Positions 21,423-30,407 of a DNA stretch of 64,000 nt are shown here, in pieces; position 1 is the first letter of the stretch, and each line of letters starts with the position of its first letter. The DNA comes from JBJXFE01 sp046153875 (GTDB lineage: Bacteria; Planctomycetota; Phycisphaerae; Phycisphaerales; UBA1924), in assembly GCA_046153875.1 (NCBI GenBank), contig JBJXFE010000016.1, positions 7,396 through 71,395 on the forward strand, written 5' to 3'. Under the pieces are notes generated by a model that made no database searches, was not told the DNA's origin, and saw only the letters and a program-made list of their open reading frames with translations. Made by a program: the position numbers and the translations under genes.

Positions 21423-22844
21423 ATGCTCGGACGCATCTTCAAGGCCTATGACATCCGCGGCACCTACCCGGACCTGCTCAACGACCAGATGGCGTGGCAG
21501 ATCGGGTTCGGGGTCAGCCGGTTCCTGCGCGAGAAAGCGGCGGCGGTGGGCGACGCGACTCCGATGATGCGCAACATTGTGGTAGGGCGTGACATGCGGA
21601 AATCGTCGCCGGCCCTCACCAAACAACTGATCCAGGGGATCACGCAGCAGGGCGGCGATGTGGTGGATGTCGGCCTCGTGGACACGTCGTTCATCTACTT
21701 CGCCGTGAACCACCTGGATTGCGCCGGGGGCGTCATGGTCACCGCCAGCCACAACCCGCCGCAGTACAACGGGTTCAAGGTCTGCGGGCGCAAAGCCAAA
21801 CCGGTCGGCGAGGCCACGGGCCTGGCGGACGTCCGCAAGCACGCGGCCATGGTGGACCGGGCGACGCTGGTGCCGGCCCACGGTCGCGTTGAGCCGCGCG
21901 ACCTCTGGGAGGCGTACCGCGAGCACGTGCGCGCGTCCCTGGACCTGAACGGGCGGCGCCTGAAAGTGGTCGTTGACGCGAGCAACGGGATGGCGGGGAC
22001 GATGGTGCCGAGGGTTTTCGGGAAACGCGGGGCCGACACGCCGGGCCTGAACATCGTCGAGATGAACTTCGACAACACCAAGGGCGAGTTCGCGCACGAG
22101 CCCAACCCGCTGGTGGCGGCCAACCTCATGCAGCTTCAGAAGGCGGTCGTCGCCGAGAAGGCGCACCTGGGCATCTGCTTCGACGGCGACGCGGACCGGT
22201 GCGTCGTGGTCGATGAGAAGGGGCGGGCCGTCGGGTGCGATCACCTCACGGCGATCCTGGCGAAGTACTTCCTGCAGCAGCGCCCCGGGGCGGCGGTCGC
22301 GTACGACCTGCGATCCACCAAGGCGGTCGAGGAGGAGATCAAGGCCGCGGGGGGTAAGCCGGTGCGGTCGCGCGTCGGGCACGTGTTCCTGAAGGCGGCG
22401 ATGGCCCAGCACGACGGGGTGTTCGGGGGCGAGCTCTCCGGGCATTTCTACTTCCGCGACAACTTCTACGCCGACTCGGGTGCGATCGCGATGGCGACGG
22501 TGCTGACGATGCTGGGGCGGGGGAGCAAGGCGATGAGCGCGCTGGTGAGGCCCGTGGCGCGGTACGCCCAATCCGGCGAGATCAACTTCCAGATCGAGGA
22601 CAAGGACGGGGCGCTGGCGAAGCTCACGAACGCCGTCGGCCCCAACGCCGCGGCCCACGGCACGATCGACGAACTCGACGGCGTCACGATCGACCGCTTC
22701 AAGGCGGCCGGGTGGTGGTGCAACGTCCGCAAGAGCAACACCGAGCCGCTGCTGCGGCTGAACCTGGAAGCCAAGGACAAGAAGACGCTGGACAAGGCGC
22801 TGGCCCAGATCGCCCCGCTGCTCGGGCAGCGCGTGGCGCACTAA
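21423..22844 (+). CDS. Phosphomannomutase/phosphoglucomutase
   Basis: This 473-residue alpha-D-phosphohexomutase shows the N-terminal FKAYDIRGTYPDLLN, the phosphoserine loop VTASHNPPQYNGFK, the Mg loop CFDGDADRC, the sugar-specificity loop GGELSGHFYFRD and the C-terminal phosphate-binding loop VRKSNTEPLLRLN. It interconverts hexose-1- and hexose-6-phosphates. GELSGH is typical of PMM/PGM enzymes supplying GDP-mannose or UDP-glucose for polysaccharides. GGAGG lies 5-6 nt before the ATG. It ends 7 bp before the next gene, so the two are probably co-transcribed. Confidence 0.92.
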   Translation: MLGRIFKAYDIRGTYPDLLNDQMAWQIGFGVSRFLREKAAAVGDATPMMRNIVVGRDMRKSSPALTKQLIQGITQQGGDVVDVGLVDTSFIYFAVNHLDCAGGVMVTASHNPPQYNGFKVCGRKAKPVGEATGLADVRKHAAMVDRATLVPAHGRVEPRDLWEAYREHVRASLDLNGRRLKVVVDASNGMAGTMVPRVFGKRGADTPGLNIVEMNFDNTKGEFAHEPNPLVAANLMQLQKAVVAEKAHLGICFDGDADRCVVVDEKGRAVGCDHLTAILAKYFLQQRPGAAVAYDLRSTKAVEEEIKAAGGKPVRSRVGHVFLKAAMAQHDGVFGGELSGHFYFRDNFYADSGAIAMATVLTMLGRGSKAMSALVRPVARYAQSGEINFQIEDKDGALAKLTNAVGPNAAAHGTIDELDGVTIDRFKAAGWWCNVRKSNTEPLLRLNLEAKDKKTLDKALAQIAPLLGQRVAH

Positions 22845-22851
22845 GCGACCC

Positions 22852-24525
22852 ATGACACTGACCGAGTTCCTCGAGCACTGGTCGATCGTCGAGAACCCGT
22901 TCATGGGTGAGGAGGCCCGTCACGACGCGGTGTTCACGCGGCTGGCGATGGGCGGCACGCGCGCACCGGCGGACGAACCGGCTCGCGCGCCGGTCGAACC
23001 GGCATCAACGGCGACACCCGCGACGGGCGAGACCGCGGGCGGACCCCGCGCCCCCGAGCCGGCGCGGGCGCCCCGGCGCCCGGCCGCGATCACGCACCCC
23101 GACTTCGACAAGGTGTTCGGGGACCCCGGTCGGCCCGCCAGCTCGATCGTGTTCGGCGAGAAGGGGAGCGGCAAAACCGCGATGCGGCTCCAGATCGAGC
23201 GGCGCGTCGCGGACCACAACGCGGCCAACTTCACGCGGCGGGCCCTGCTCGTTGCCTACGACGACCTGAACCCCGTGCTCGACCCGTTCTGCGCTCGGCT
23301 GGTCACGGGCAAAGTCGGCCCCGAAGAAGCACTGAAAAAACTGAGGCATCTGGACCACATCGACGCGTTGCTCTCGCTGGTGGTGCCGCGGCTGACCGAC
23401 GCCGTGCTGAGCGGGCCGGAGCCGCTCGACCTGCTGGGCCCGGCCGGCGCCAAGGGCCTGGCGGATTCTCGGCGCGCGGTGCGCAAGCTCGACGCGGGGC
23501 TGCGCCGCGACCTGGTGCTGCTCCAGTCGCTCTACGACCGAACAGATGGTGTCGAGCGGCGCACACGCCGCCTGCGGCGCCTGCTGCGCCTGCCGCTGCC
23601 GACCAGCCGGGCCGTGTGGACCTTGGCGGCGTGGCTGGGTTGGATCCCCGCCGCCGCCGCGGTGGCGATGGCCTGGTACGTCGATCCCACACTTCGGGAC
23701 GATCCGGCGGCACCCTACGTCGTGGGCGCGTTGGGAGCCCTCTGGCTGGCCGCGCTGGCCAAGCGGTCGATCTGGGACCGGCTGACGATGATCCGCCTGG
23801 GGCGTCGGGTTCGGCGTCAACTACGGGTCGTCCCGCGCTCCGAGCGTTCGTACGGGCGGTCGCTGGGGCACGTCGACCCGTCGCTCCGCACCCCCGCGCA
23901 CCTGCCGATGACCGAGGCGGACGAGCCGCGGTACGCGATGGTGCGCCGGCTTCGCCGGCTCCTCGGGGCGTTCGGCTACGCGAGCATCATCATCGTGGTC
24001 GACCGCGTGGACGAGCCGACGCTGGTCCGCGGCGACCCGGAGAGGATGCGGGCCGTCGTCTGGCCGCTGTTCAACAACAAGCTGCTCCAGCAAGAGGGGT
24101 TCGGGCTCAAGCTCCTGCTGCCGATCGAGCTGCGCCACCTGCTCTTCAAGGAGTCCGGCGCGTTCTTCCAGGAAGCGCGGCTCGACAAGCAGAACCTGGT
24201 GGAGCGGCTCGCGTGGACGGGGCCGATGCTCTACGACCTGTGCGACGCGCGGCTCAACGCCTGCCGTGCCCCGGGCGTCGAGCCGATCACGCTCCTCGAC
24301 CTGTTCGCCGAGGACGTGACGCGGCAGGACGTAACCGAGGCGCTGGGATCGATGCAGCAGCCGCGCGACGCGTTCAAGCTGATGTACCAGTGCCTGAGCG
24401 ACCACTGCGCGTCGGCGTCAGGCCCGCAGCCGTCCTGGCGGATTCCGCGCCCGATCCTCGAGATGGTGCGCAAGCTCCAGGTGGACCGCGTGCAGCAGCT
24501 CTACCGCGGGATCAGGCCGGCCTGA
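22852..24525 (+). CDS. P-loop NTPase with two membrane helices, KAP-like
   Basis: This 557-residue protein is not a standard named family to me. It has a Pro/Ala-rich insert (about 35-80), Walker A FGEKGSGKTAM (about 102-110) and Walker B-like IIIVVDRVDEP (about 380). Two hydrophobic helices lie between them, at roughly 255-275 and 285-300. Membrane helices inside the P-loop domain are the hallmark of KAP NTPases, which are often linked to membrane-tethered signalling or defence. The C-terminal LLPIELRHLLFKESGAFFQ segment follows. It begins 7 bp after the mutase stop, and its 3' end overlaps the convergent small membrane gene by 25 bp. Function unknown. Confidence 0.65.
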   Translation: MTLTEFLEHWSIVENPFMGEEARHDAVFTRLAMGGTRAPADEPARAPVEPASTATPATGETAGGPRAPEPARAPRRPAAITHPDFDKVFGDPGRPASSIVFGEKGSGKTAMRLQIERRVADHNAANFTRRALLVAYDDLNPVLDPFCARLVTGKVGPEEALKKLRHLDHIDALLSLVVPRLTDAVLSGPEPLDLLGPAGAKGLADSRRAVRKLDAGLRRDLVLLQSLYDRTDGVERRTRRLRRLLRLPLPTSRAVWTLAAWLGWIPAAAAVAMAWYVDPTLRDDPAAPYVVGALGALWLAALAKRSIWDRLTMIRLGRRVRRQLRVVPRSERSYGRSLGHVDPSLRTPAHLPMTEADEPRYAMVRRLRRLLGAFGYASIIIVVDRVDEPTLVRGDPERMRAVVWPLFNNKLLQQEGFGLKLLLPIELRHLLFKESGAFFQEARLDKQNLVERLAWTGPMLYDLCDARLNACRAPGVEPITLLDLFAEDVTRQDVTEALGSMQQPRDAFKLMYQCLSDHCASASGPQPSWRIPRPILEMVRKLQVDRVQQLYRGIRPA

Positions 24526-24893
24526 CGGTCGTCGCGCCACGCCTGGAGCACGACGAGCATCACACCCAGCGCGATCGGCGGGCCCGCGAGCAGCCACCAC
24601 GCGTCCGCGCTCCGGAAATACACCGCCGCCGCCGCGCCCGCGACCGCCAGGAGCGCCCCGCCCCACCGCGGGCGCAGGCACGCGACCGCCGATACGGCGA
24701 CGATCGCCGCCAGCATGATCCCGCCCGGTGCAACGCCTCCCGTCTGGCCGGTGCGCGCTTCGCCGATCAGAACAGCGACGATGAACCACGCCCAGAACCC
24801 GGCCCAGACAGCGACGGCGATGCGTGCGGCGAGCGACACGACGCGGAGCCGGTCGGCGTGCGGCGAGGGGTTGGTGGCGCCTGCTTCGAGCAT
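24501..24893 (-). CDS. Small four-helix membrane protein
   Basis: This 130-residue protein is almost entirely membrane helices (AVAVWAGFWAWFIVAVLIG, GIMLAAIVAVSAVACL, GALLAVAGAAAAVYF, WWLLAGPPIALGVMLVV). I choose ATG 24893 (MLEAGATNPSP) because AGGGAGGG lies 7 nt upstream and the promoter at 24936-24964 would leave a short leader. An in-frame ATG at 24935 falls beside the -10 and is unlikely. Function is not recognised. Its AT-rich promoter with an embedded palindrome suggests specific regulation. It converges on and overlaps the KAP-like gene by 25 bp. Confidence 0.65.
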   Translation of the reverse strand: MLEAGATNPSPHADRLRVVSLAARIAVAVWAGFWAWFIVAVLIGEARTGQTGGVAPGGIMLAAIVAVSAVACLRPRWGGALLAVAGAAAAVYFRSADAWWLLAGPPIALGVMLVVLQAWRDDRQAGLIPR

Positions 24894-24935
24894 GACTTGA
24901 CCCTCCCTGGCGAGAGCACCAGCGCTCTCGGTCAT

Positions 24936-24964
24936 ATGCTAGTATACACTAACACATCGGTCAA
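24936..24964 (-). promoter_or_regulatory. Promoter with palindrome in the spacer, upstream of the small membrane gene
   Basis: The minus strand reads TTGACC (24964-24959), exactly 17 nt, then TAGCAT (24941-24936). The spacer contains TAGTGTATACTA, whose 4-nt arms TAGT/ACTA form a palindrome around a short core and which includes GTATAC. This is a good site for a dimeric repressor, perhaps of the GntR/YtrA type. The island is strikingly AT-rich for this genome. Confidence 0.55.
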
Positions 24965-25001
24965 GCCGTTGGCGTCGAGGCCGTCGGCGTTCTCCGCCGG
25001 T

Positions 25002-27416
25002 TCAGACCCGCTTGAGCCTTGCGTATTCGAGTACGAGGGTCTTCACGCCTACCTCGCGGAACCGCACCTGGACCTTGGCGTTCAGCCCGCCCTGCATGGA
25101 GAGCACCTCGCCGAGCCCGAACTGCGGGTGGCGGACGCGCGTTCCCACCGGGAAGGCGGCGCCAGGGCCCGACGACCCGGCGCCTGCCGGGCTGTGTGCG
25201 GCGTCGCGCCCGCCCCGTCCGCGCGCGACGAAGTCCTCGACGACAACGCCGCCGAGCGCGTCCGACTGGTCGGAGACGATCGTGTACGCCGCGTCGAACT
25301 CGGAGAGGAAGCGGCTTGGGATAGTCCGCTCCTGGATGCCCCGCACCGTGCGGACGGCCGCCGAAGTGATGGTGAGCCGGCGCATGGCGCGTGTGACGCC
25401 GACGAAGCACAGGCGGCGCTCCTCCTCGAGTTCCGCGTCCGACTCGTTCGCCCGGCTGTGCGGGAGGACGCCCTCTTCGAGGCCGATGATCGCCACGGCC
25501 GGGAACTCGAGCCCCTTGGCCGCGTGCAGCGTCATCAGCGACACCGCACCCTGGGCGGGGTCGATGGTGTCCGCGTCGGCGACGAGCGAAACCGATTCGA
25601 GATACGCACGGAGCATGGCGAGCAGCGGCGGCGTCGGCGCCGTGCCACCCCCGACGGTCGCGCCCAGGGCCGGGTCCGCGGTCGGGTCGTACTCCAACTC
25701 GAACTCCGCGGCGGACGAGACCACTTCGGCGAGGTTGTCGATCCGCTCGGCGTCGCTGTCACTGCCCGAGGCCTTCGCCTGAGCGTCGTACATCTTCTCG
25801 AGGCCGGACTCCTGGATGACGCGCGAGGCGAGCGCCGCGAGCGACCCTTCCGCGCCAGCGCCCATGAAGGCTCCGCCGCCGGTCCAGCCGTCCACGATGC
25901 CGACGAACTTCGCCGCGGCGGCCCGTGCCCGCGGCGTCAGGTCCGCGACCTCGTCGGCGCGTCGCATCTGCGCGAGGATCGGCCGATCACCGGCCCGCGC
26001 GAACGCCGCGATGCGCTCGACCGTGGCGTCGCTCAGACCACGGGCGGGCGTGTTGACGATGCGTTCGAGGGAGACGTCGTCGGCCGGGTTCGCCACGACA
26101 CGCAGGTACGCGAGCGCGTTGCGGACCTCCTCGCGCTCGTAGAACGCGGTGCCGCGGGCGATGACATACGGAACGCCGGCGCCGCGCAGAGCGTCCTCCA
26201 TCACGCGCGAGAGGGCGTTCGTGCGATAAAAGACCGCCATGTCGCGCCAGGCCGGGCCGTCCGACTCGCCCGCCGCGTCGCCTCGCTTGAGCGCCTTGAA
26301 CCAGTCGACGATCAAGGCGGCCTCGTGCTGCTCGTCGCGGCAGAGCACGACGCGGACCTTGTCTCCGCCCGGGCGGCGCGTGAACAAGTCCTTGTGCTTG
26401 CGGCGCTTGTTGCGCCGGATCATCGCGTCGGCGACGGCCAGGATCGGGGCGGTCGAGCGGAAGTTTTCGCCCAGCGCGATGACCCGCGCGCCGGGGTAGC
26501 GGGCCTCGAAGTCCAGGATGTTCGAGATGTCGGCCCCGCGCCAGCCGTAGATCGACTGATCCGGGTCCCCCACGACGCAGATGTTCGGGCCGCTCTCCCC
26601 CGCCAGCAGCCGCGCGATCTCGAACTGGGCCGTGTTGGTGTCCTGGTACTCGTCGATCAGCAGATACCGCCACCGCGCCTGGCACTCGGAGCGGACCCCC
26701 GCGTGGTCGCGCAGCATCCCCGCGGTCAGCACGAGCAGGTCGTCGAAGTCCACGGCGTTGGCGGCCCGGAGCGCCCGCTGGTACGCCGCGTAGATCTTCG
26801 CCAGGTTCCTGGTGTAGAAGTCGCGCGCGGCGGCGGCGTATCGCTCCGCGTCGGTCAGGGCGTTCTTGGCGTGGCTGATGGCCGCGAGCATCGAGCGCGC
26901 CGGCCAGTTCGACGTGCTCAGTTGCAGGTCGTTGAGCACCCGTTTCATCAGCGCGGCCTGGTCGGCCGAGTCGTAGATGGTGAACTCGCCGGTGAGCCCG
27001 GGGATCGCGGCGCTGCCCGCGTAGCGCCGGAGCAGCCGGGCGCACAAGGAATGGAACGTCGTGACGGTCAGCCCGCGGGTGGCGTTATTCGTTTCTCCCC
27101 CTCCACCGGCGGCCCCGCCGGGCGCCGCGTGCATCGGCCCGAGGATCGCCTCGACGCGCGAACGCATCTCCGCCGCGGCCTTGTTGGTGAACGTGACGGC
27201 CAGGATCGACCAGGGCGGCACCCCGGCGCGGACCAGATGAGCGATCCGCCGCGTGATGACGCGGGTCTTGCCCGACCCGGCGGCCGCCAGCACGAGCACC
27301 GGCCCGTCGCCGTGCGTCACGGCCTCGCGTTGCGGGTCGGTGAGGTCGGCCAGGAGCGGGTCGTTGCCGTTCGTCGCGGTGTCGGCGGTCGCCGTCGTCT
27401 CTTCCGTGAGGCTCAC
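25002..27416 (-). CDS. uvrD: UvrD/PcrA-type ATP-dependent DNA helicase
   Basis: This 804-residue superfamily 1A helicase has a Q-motif (LTDPQREAV), Walker A LAAAGSGKTRVI, DEYQDTN motif II, GDPDQSIYGWRGAD motif III, motif V text VSLMTLHAAKGLEF and motif VI EERRLCFVGVTRA. The C-terminal ~60 residues (VGTRVRHPQFGLGEVL...) are the tudor-like domain that contacts RNA polymerase in PcrA. It works in nucleotide-excision and mismatch repair and in removal of stalled polymerase. GTG 27416 is chosen because TACGCT sits 6 nt upstream (leaderless) and no Shine-Dalgarno is present; an ATG at 27458 would lie upstream of that box. Confidence 0.93.
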   Translation of the reverse strand: MSLTEETTATADTATNGNDPLLADLTDPQREAVTHGDGPVLVLAAAGSGKTRVITRRIAHLVRAGVPPWSILAVTFTNKAAAEMRSRVEAILGPMHAAPGGAAGGGGETNNATRGLTVTTFHSLCARLLRRYAGSAAIPGLTGEFTIYDSADQAALMKRVLNDLQLSTSNWPARSMLAAISHAKNALTDAERYAAAARDFYTRNLAKIYAAYQRALRAANAVDFDDLLVLTAGMLRDHAGVRSECQARWRYLLIDEYQDTNTAQFEIARLLAGESGPNICVVGDPDQSIYGWRGADISNILDFEARYPGARVIALGENFRSTAPILAVADAMIRRNKRRKHKDLFTRRPGGDKVRVVLCRDEQHEAALIVDWFKALKRGDAAGESDGPAWRDMAVFYRTNALSRVMEDALRGAGVPYVIARGTAFYEREEVRNALAYLRVVANPADDVSLERIVNTPARGLSDATVERIAAFARAGDRPILAQMRRADEVADLTPRARAAAAKFVGIVDGWTGGGAFMGAGAEGSLAALASRVIQESGLEKMYDAQAKASGSDSDAERIDNLAEVVSSAAEFELEYDPTADPALGATVGGGTAPTPPLLAMLRAYLESVSLVADADTIDPAQGAVSLMTLHAAKGLEFPAVAIIGLEEGVLPHSRANESDAELEEERRLCFVGVTRAMRRLTITSAAVRTVRGIQERTIPSRFLSEFDAAYTIVSDQSDALGGVVVEDFVARGRGGRDAAHSPAGAGSSGPGAAFPVGTRVRHPQFGLGEVLSMQGGLNAKVQVRFREVGVKTLVLEYARLKRV

Positions 27417-27422
27417 AGGTCT

Positions 27423-27428
27423 AGCGTA
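27423..27428 (-). promoter_or_regulatory. Candidate -10 box of uvrD (leaderless)
   Basis: The minus strand reads TACGCT, 6 nt, then GTG 27416. Confidence 0.4.
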
Positions 27429-27481
27429 GCGGCGCACGCCTGCATGGGGCGGCAACACAACCCACTCCGCTCGCCAACGAA

Positions 27482-27510
27482 CACGGGCGGGCCGGTGTGG
27501 CCCGCCCGTG
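27482..27510 (-). terminator. 12-bp perfect hairpin between PEP-CTERM gene and uvrD
   Basis: CACGGGCGGGCC (27482-27493) pairs perfectly with GGCCCGCCCGTG (27499-27510) around a 5-nt loop. It lies 32 bases past the PEP-CTERM stop. Only a weak TTCGTT follows on the minus strand, so it may terminate partially or protect the mRNA 3' end. Confidence 0.65.
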
Positions 27511-27542
27511 CGGAAATGCTCGTGCGTTGAAGTCGGCTCGGC

Positions 27543-28181
27543 TCAGCGGCGGCGGCGGGCGGCCGCAAGACCACCGAGGCCCACAAGCGCCATGGAAGCG
27601 GGCGCCGGAATCTCGGTGTAGGTGAACTGCGTGCGGCTCACGGCCGTCGAGGTTAGTTCCTGCCAGATATCGTGCATGCCCAGGGGCGACGTCGCGCTGC
27701 CCAGGTGGAACTGCATCCCGGATCGCGTGAGGTTCACGATGTTTCCGAAGATCGAGGTCGTCGCCGTGGTCAGCGTCGCGGTGTACGAGTTGATGCCCGT
27801 CGTCGTTCCGGCGGTGGCGGTCGTGTTCCCATAGATCCCGATGACCTGCCCGGCGAGAATGTCGAGGCTCACGGGCGCGAACGCGCCGGACGGCTGGTTC
27901 AGCCCGAACGCCAACTGCTGGAAGGCATTGGTCACCAGCGGAAAGGTCGGCGGCGGCGTGTTGGCATCGAACCGCACCACGGACCAGTTCATGAACGCGT
28001 TCGCGGTGGCCGGGTTCTGCAGCACCTGGACCCCCGTCATGCGGAAGTCCACCGGTGCCGTGAACCAGTATCCCCGGGTGCTGCCCGTGAAAGCCGCGGC
28101 GTGCGGCGGCATGCCCGCGGTCTGCGCCAAGGCGGAACTCGCGCACAGCGCAACGACCGCAGCGGAAAGTCCTCTATTCAT
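27543..28181 (-). CDS. Exported protein with PEP-CTERM sorting tail
   Basis: This 212-residue protein has a signal peptide ending SSALAQ. The beta-rich body with many Thr/Asn residues (VDFRMTGVQV, IGIYGNTTATAGTTTG) is unrecognised. The C-terminus EIPAPASMALVGLGGLAAARRRR-like tail fits the PEP-CTERM pattern: Pro-containing motif, hydrophobic helix, Arg cluster. It should be exported, cut by exosortase and retained at the surface. AGGGAG 7 nt before the ATG supports the start. A 12-bp hairpin follows the stop and A-tracts lie about 120-140 bp upstream. Confidence 0.8.
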   Translation of the reverse strand: MNRGLSAAVVALCASSALAQTAGMPPHAAAFTGSTRGYWFTAPVDFRMTGVQVLQNPATANAFMNWSVVRFDANTPPPTFPLVTNAFQQLAFGLNQPSGAFAPVSLDILAGQVIGIYGNTTATAGTTTGINSYTATLTTATTSIFGNIVNLTRSGMQFHLGSATSPLGMHDIWQELTSTAVSRTQFTYTEIPAPASMALVGLGGLAAARRRR

Positions 28182-28296
28182 GGCGTCTCTCCCTCACCGG
28201 CGGAGGCATTTCGCCGCCACCGACCCACTCCCACAACCCCGCTCGAAACGGGTTATCGACAACAGAACCTAACCCCTCCCGCTACCGGGTGAAAGG

Positions 28297-28323
28297 TTTT
28301 TTTTTTCGACGCTCGCTTTTTTT
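28297..28323. other. Paired homopolymer tracts upstream of the PEP-CTERM gene
   Basis: T10 (28297-28306) and T7 (28317-28323) are 10 bp apart, i.e. A-tracts one helical turn apart on the coding (minus) strand. In a genome this GC-rich they may act as an UP-element or bent DNA. The rest of 28182-28421 shows no gene. Confidence 0.4.
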
Positions 28324-28421
28324 CTCGGCCGTGCGGCCCGAATCTCTGCCCGAACAGAGAATGGGAATCGGCGTTCGTCTTGTGATCGGGAACGTCGCCA
28401 ATCGTCTGGGCGCAGGGTGGA

Positions 28422-30305
28422 TCAACCGCCGGCCTGTGGTTCGAATGGTGTGTCCGCAGACCGGGTGACGAGCGCCACGCCGTCGGGCAGGAGGCCCGCG
28501 ACGCGCTGGACCACATCACCCTGCACGCGCCGCGCGAAGAGCGACCGCTTCGACTTGCCCATGATGAGCGTGTCGCACCCGAAGGTGACGGTGTAGTCGA
28601 GGATCTCATCCGCGATGCTCGGGCTCGTCACATAGATCGGAACGAATGGCACGCCGGCCTGGCGCGCCAGAATCCCGACGGTGCCGAGCGCTTCCTGGGC
28701 GTCGGGGTCGTCCTCGACGCGGGGCACCTTTCCGGGCTCGACGTCCATGATGCGAAGCGTGCGGACGAAGATCGCGAAGAGCGTGGCCCCGCGGCGTCGA
28801 GCCAGGTCCACGGCGAACTCGGCCTGGTATTGCCCGCGGGCGGCCAGCATGACCCGCGGGCCCGACTCGGCCGGCGCGATCGGGGCCGCACGCAGAACTT
28901 CCATCCACTCGCGGCGCGTGCCGACGGGCGGGACGGCGACCGGCGCGCGGAGCCGGACGACGTAGCGGAGCGCCAGCACGCCCGCGACCATCCCGCCGGC
29001 GAAGACGGCCGCGTGCAGCTTCGTCGCCAGGATCGTCAGCTCGACGCCCAGCATCAGGACGCCGACCGCGAGCATCCCCCATCGGGCGCGCGGGCCAATC
29101 GGCAGGGCTTTGTTGAAGAAGCAGCACAGGACGTTGATCGTGATCGCCCCGACGACGCCGACGGCGTAGAGCTCCGCGAGGCTCTGGAGATCGTGGACGA
29201 AGAGCAGCACGATGCTCGGCGCCGCGGTGGCGAAGAGCAGCCCGACCCACGGCACGCCCGAGTAGTTCAGACGCGAGCCGACGCGGGGCGCCTCTCCGTC
29301 GCGCGACATCGCATAGATGACGGAGACCATCCCCCCGATCACGGTATTCGTCGCCGAGAGCAGCAGCAGACCGAAGATGACCGCGGTCGCGCTCCCGAAG
29401 ACTTCCGCGAACGTGCCGCCGAAGGCCTGGCGCCCCGACTCCTCGGCGAGGACCTTCATCGCCGTGTCGCGGTACGCGCGGACCTCGTCGGGCAGCGGCG
29501 GCTCGACGCCGGTCGGGGCGGCCTGCTGCGCGAGCAGCACCGCATCCGGCACGTGCGTCTCGCGCAGCCCCGGCAACCCCGCGATCGCAACCCCGAAGAC
29601 CAGGTTCAGAATCACCACCTCCGCGAGTACCGGCCAGATCGTCCGCCGCGCCGTCCTCCCGACCGGATGCTCCATCACCCCAGTCATGTTCGACACGGCC
29701 TCGACGCCCGAGAGCGCGAGCATGATGCCGACCAGCGCCGTCCATCGCTCCCAGTTCGTGCTCTGCGCGACGCTCTCCAGGCTCACCGTGGCGAGCCCCT
29801 CGCGGAAGAACGGCACGCACAGGGCCGCGATCGCCAGGGACGCGACCATGGCCGCCAGCGCGATCGCCAGCGCGAATCGCCCCGCGGTCCGCGCCCCGAA
29901 CCAGTTGAGCACACCCAGCGCGGCGATCGTCGTGATCGACAGCGGGACGACGAACTCCTCGGGCATCCCGAAGTAGTGGAACGCCTCGAGCGTCGAGAGC
30001 GACGCCGTCACGATGTAGTCGCACAGCAGGAGCGTCGCCCCGATCACCGACAGCAGCGGGCTGAGCCGGCGCGCCGAGCCGTAGACCCCGCCCCCGTCCG
30101 GGAAGCAGCGGCAGATGTGCGTGTAGCACCAGGCGACGGCGGCCATGATGAACGACATCGCCGCGAGGTAGATGACCGAGGAGTGTGCGGAAAAGAAGAA
30201 CGCGAGGCCGAGGACGTAGAGGCGGCTCGTCCCCCAGTCGCCGAACAGCAGCGGCCCGGCATGAAACCAGCGGAGGTTCCGCGGTCTGGATTCCGTAACC
30301 AGCAT
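28422..30305 (-). CDS. APC-superfamily amino acid permease with C-terminal Usp domain
   Basis: This 627-residue protein starts with about twelve membrane helices. Its GPLLFGDWGTSRLYVLGLAF resembles helix 1 of APC transporters, and FPDGGGVYGSARRLSP matches the substrate-binding helix 2 region. A cytoplasmic UspA-like domain occupies about residues 480-620, with VMLAARGQYQAEFAVDLARR and the nucleotide-loop-like GCDTLIMGKSKRSLFAR. Such fusions take up amino acids or polyamines and may sense ATP or stress through the Usp domain. The substrate cannot be told from sequence. A -10-like TACGCT lies 10 nt before the ATG. Confidence 0.85.
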   Translation of the reverse strand: MLVTESRPRNLRWFHAGPLLFGDWGTSRLYVLGLAFFFSAHSSVIYLAAMSFIMAAVAWCYTHICRCFPDGGGVYGSARRLSPLLSVIGATLLLCDYIVTASLSTLEAFHYFGMPEEFVVPLSITTIAALGVLNWFGARTAGRFALAIALAAMVASLAIAALCVPFFREGLATVSLESVAQSTNWERWTALVGIMLALSGVEAVSNMTGVMEHPVGRTARRTIWPVLAEVVILNLVFGVAIAGLPGLRETHVPDAVLLAQQAAPTGVEPPLPDEVRAYRDTAMKVLAEESGRQAFGGTFAEVFGSATAVIFGLLLLSATNTVIGGMVSVIYAMSRDGEAPRVGSRLNYSGVPWVGLLFATAAPSIVLLFVHDLQSLAELYAVGVVGAITINVLCCFFNKALPIGPRARWGMLAVGVLMLGVELTILATKLHAAVFAGGMVAGVLALRYVVRLRAPVAVPPVGTRREWMEVLRAAPIAPAESGPRVMLAARGQYQAEFAVDLARRRGATLFAIFVRTLRIMDVEPGKVPRVEDDPDAQEALGTVGILARQAGVPFVPIYVTSPSIADEILDYTVTFGCDTLIMGKSKRSLFARRVQGDVVQRVAGLLPDGVALVTRSADTPFEPQAGG

Positions 30306-30407
30306 GGCGGGGGGCAGCGTAGCGGGCCTGGGCGGCGGGAAAGCGACACCCGGACGGATGACGATTTGATTTTTGCCAACGACCCGCGGAGCACGCGACC
30401 CGCCATC

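Noticed and set aside
23616..27530. 1304-codon plus-strand frame
   Set aside because: It crosses the KAP-like gene and the antisense of uvrD and the small membrane gene; the composition is that of an Arg/Ala/Gly-rich shadow.
28253..28609. Small minus-strand frame overlapping the permease 3' end
   Set aside because: It overlaps the Usp domain in another frame, and the poly-A tracts give a Lys run at the end; not credible as a gene.
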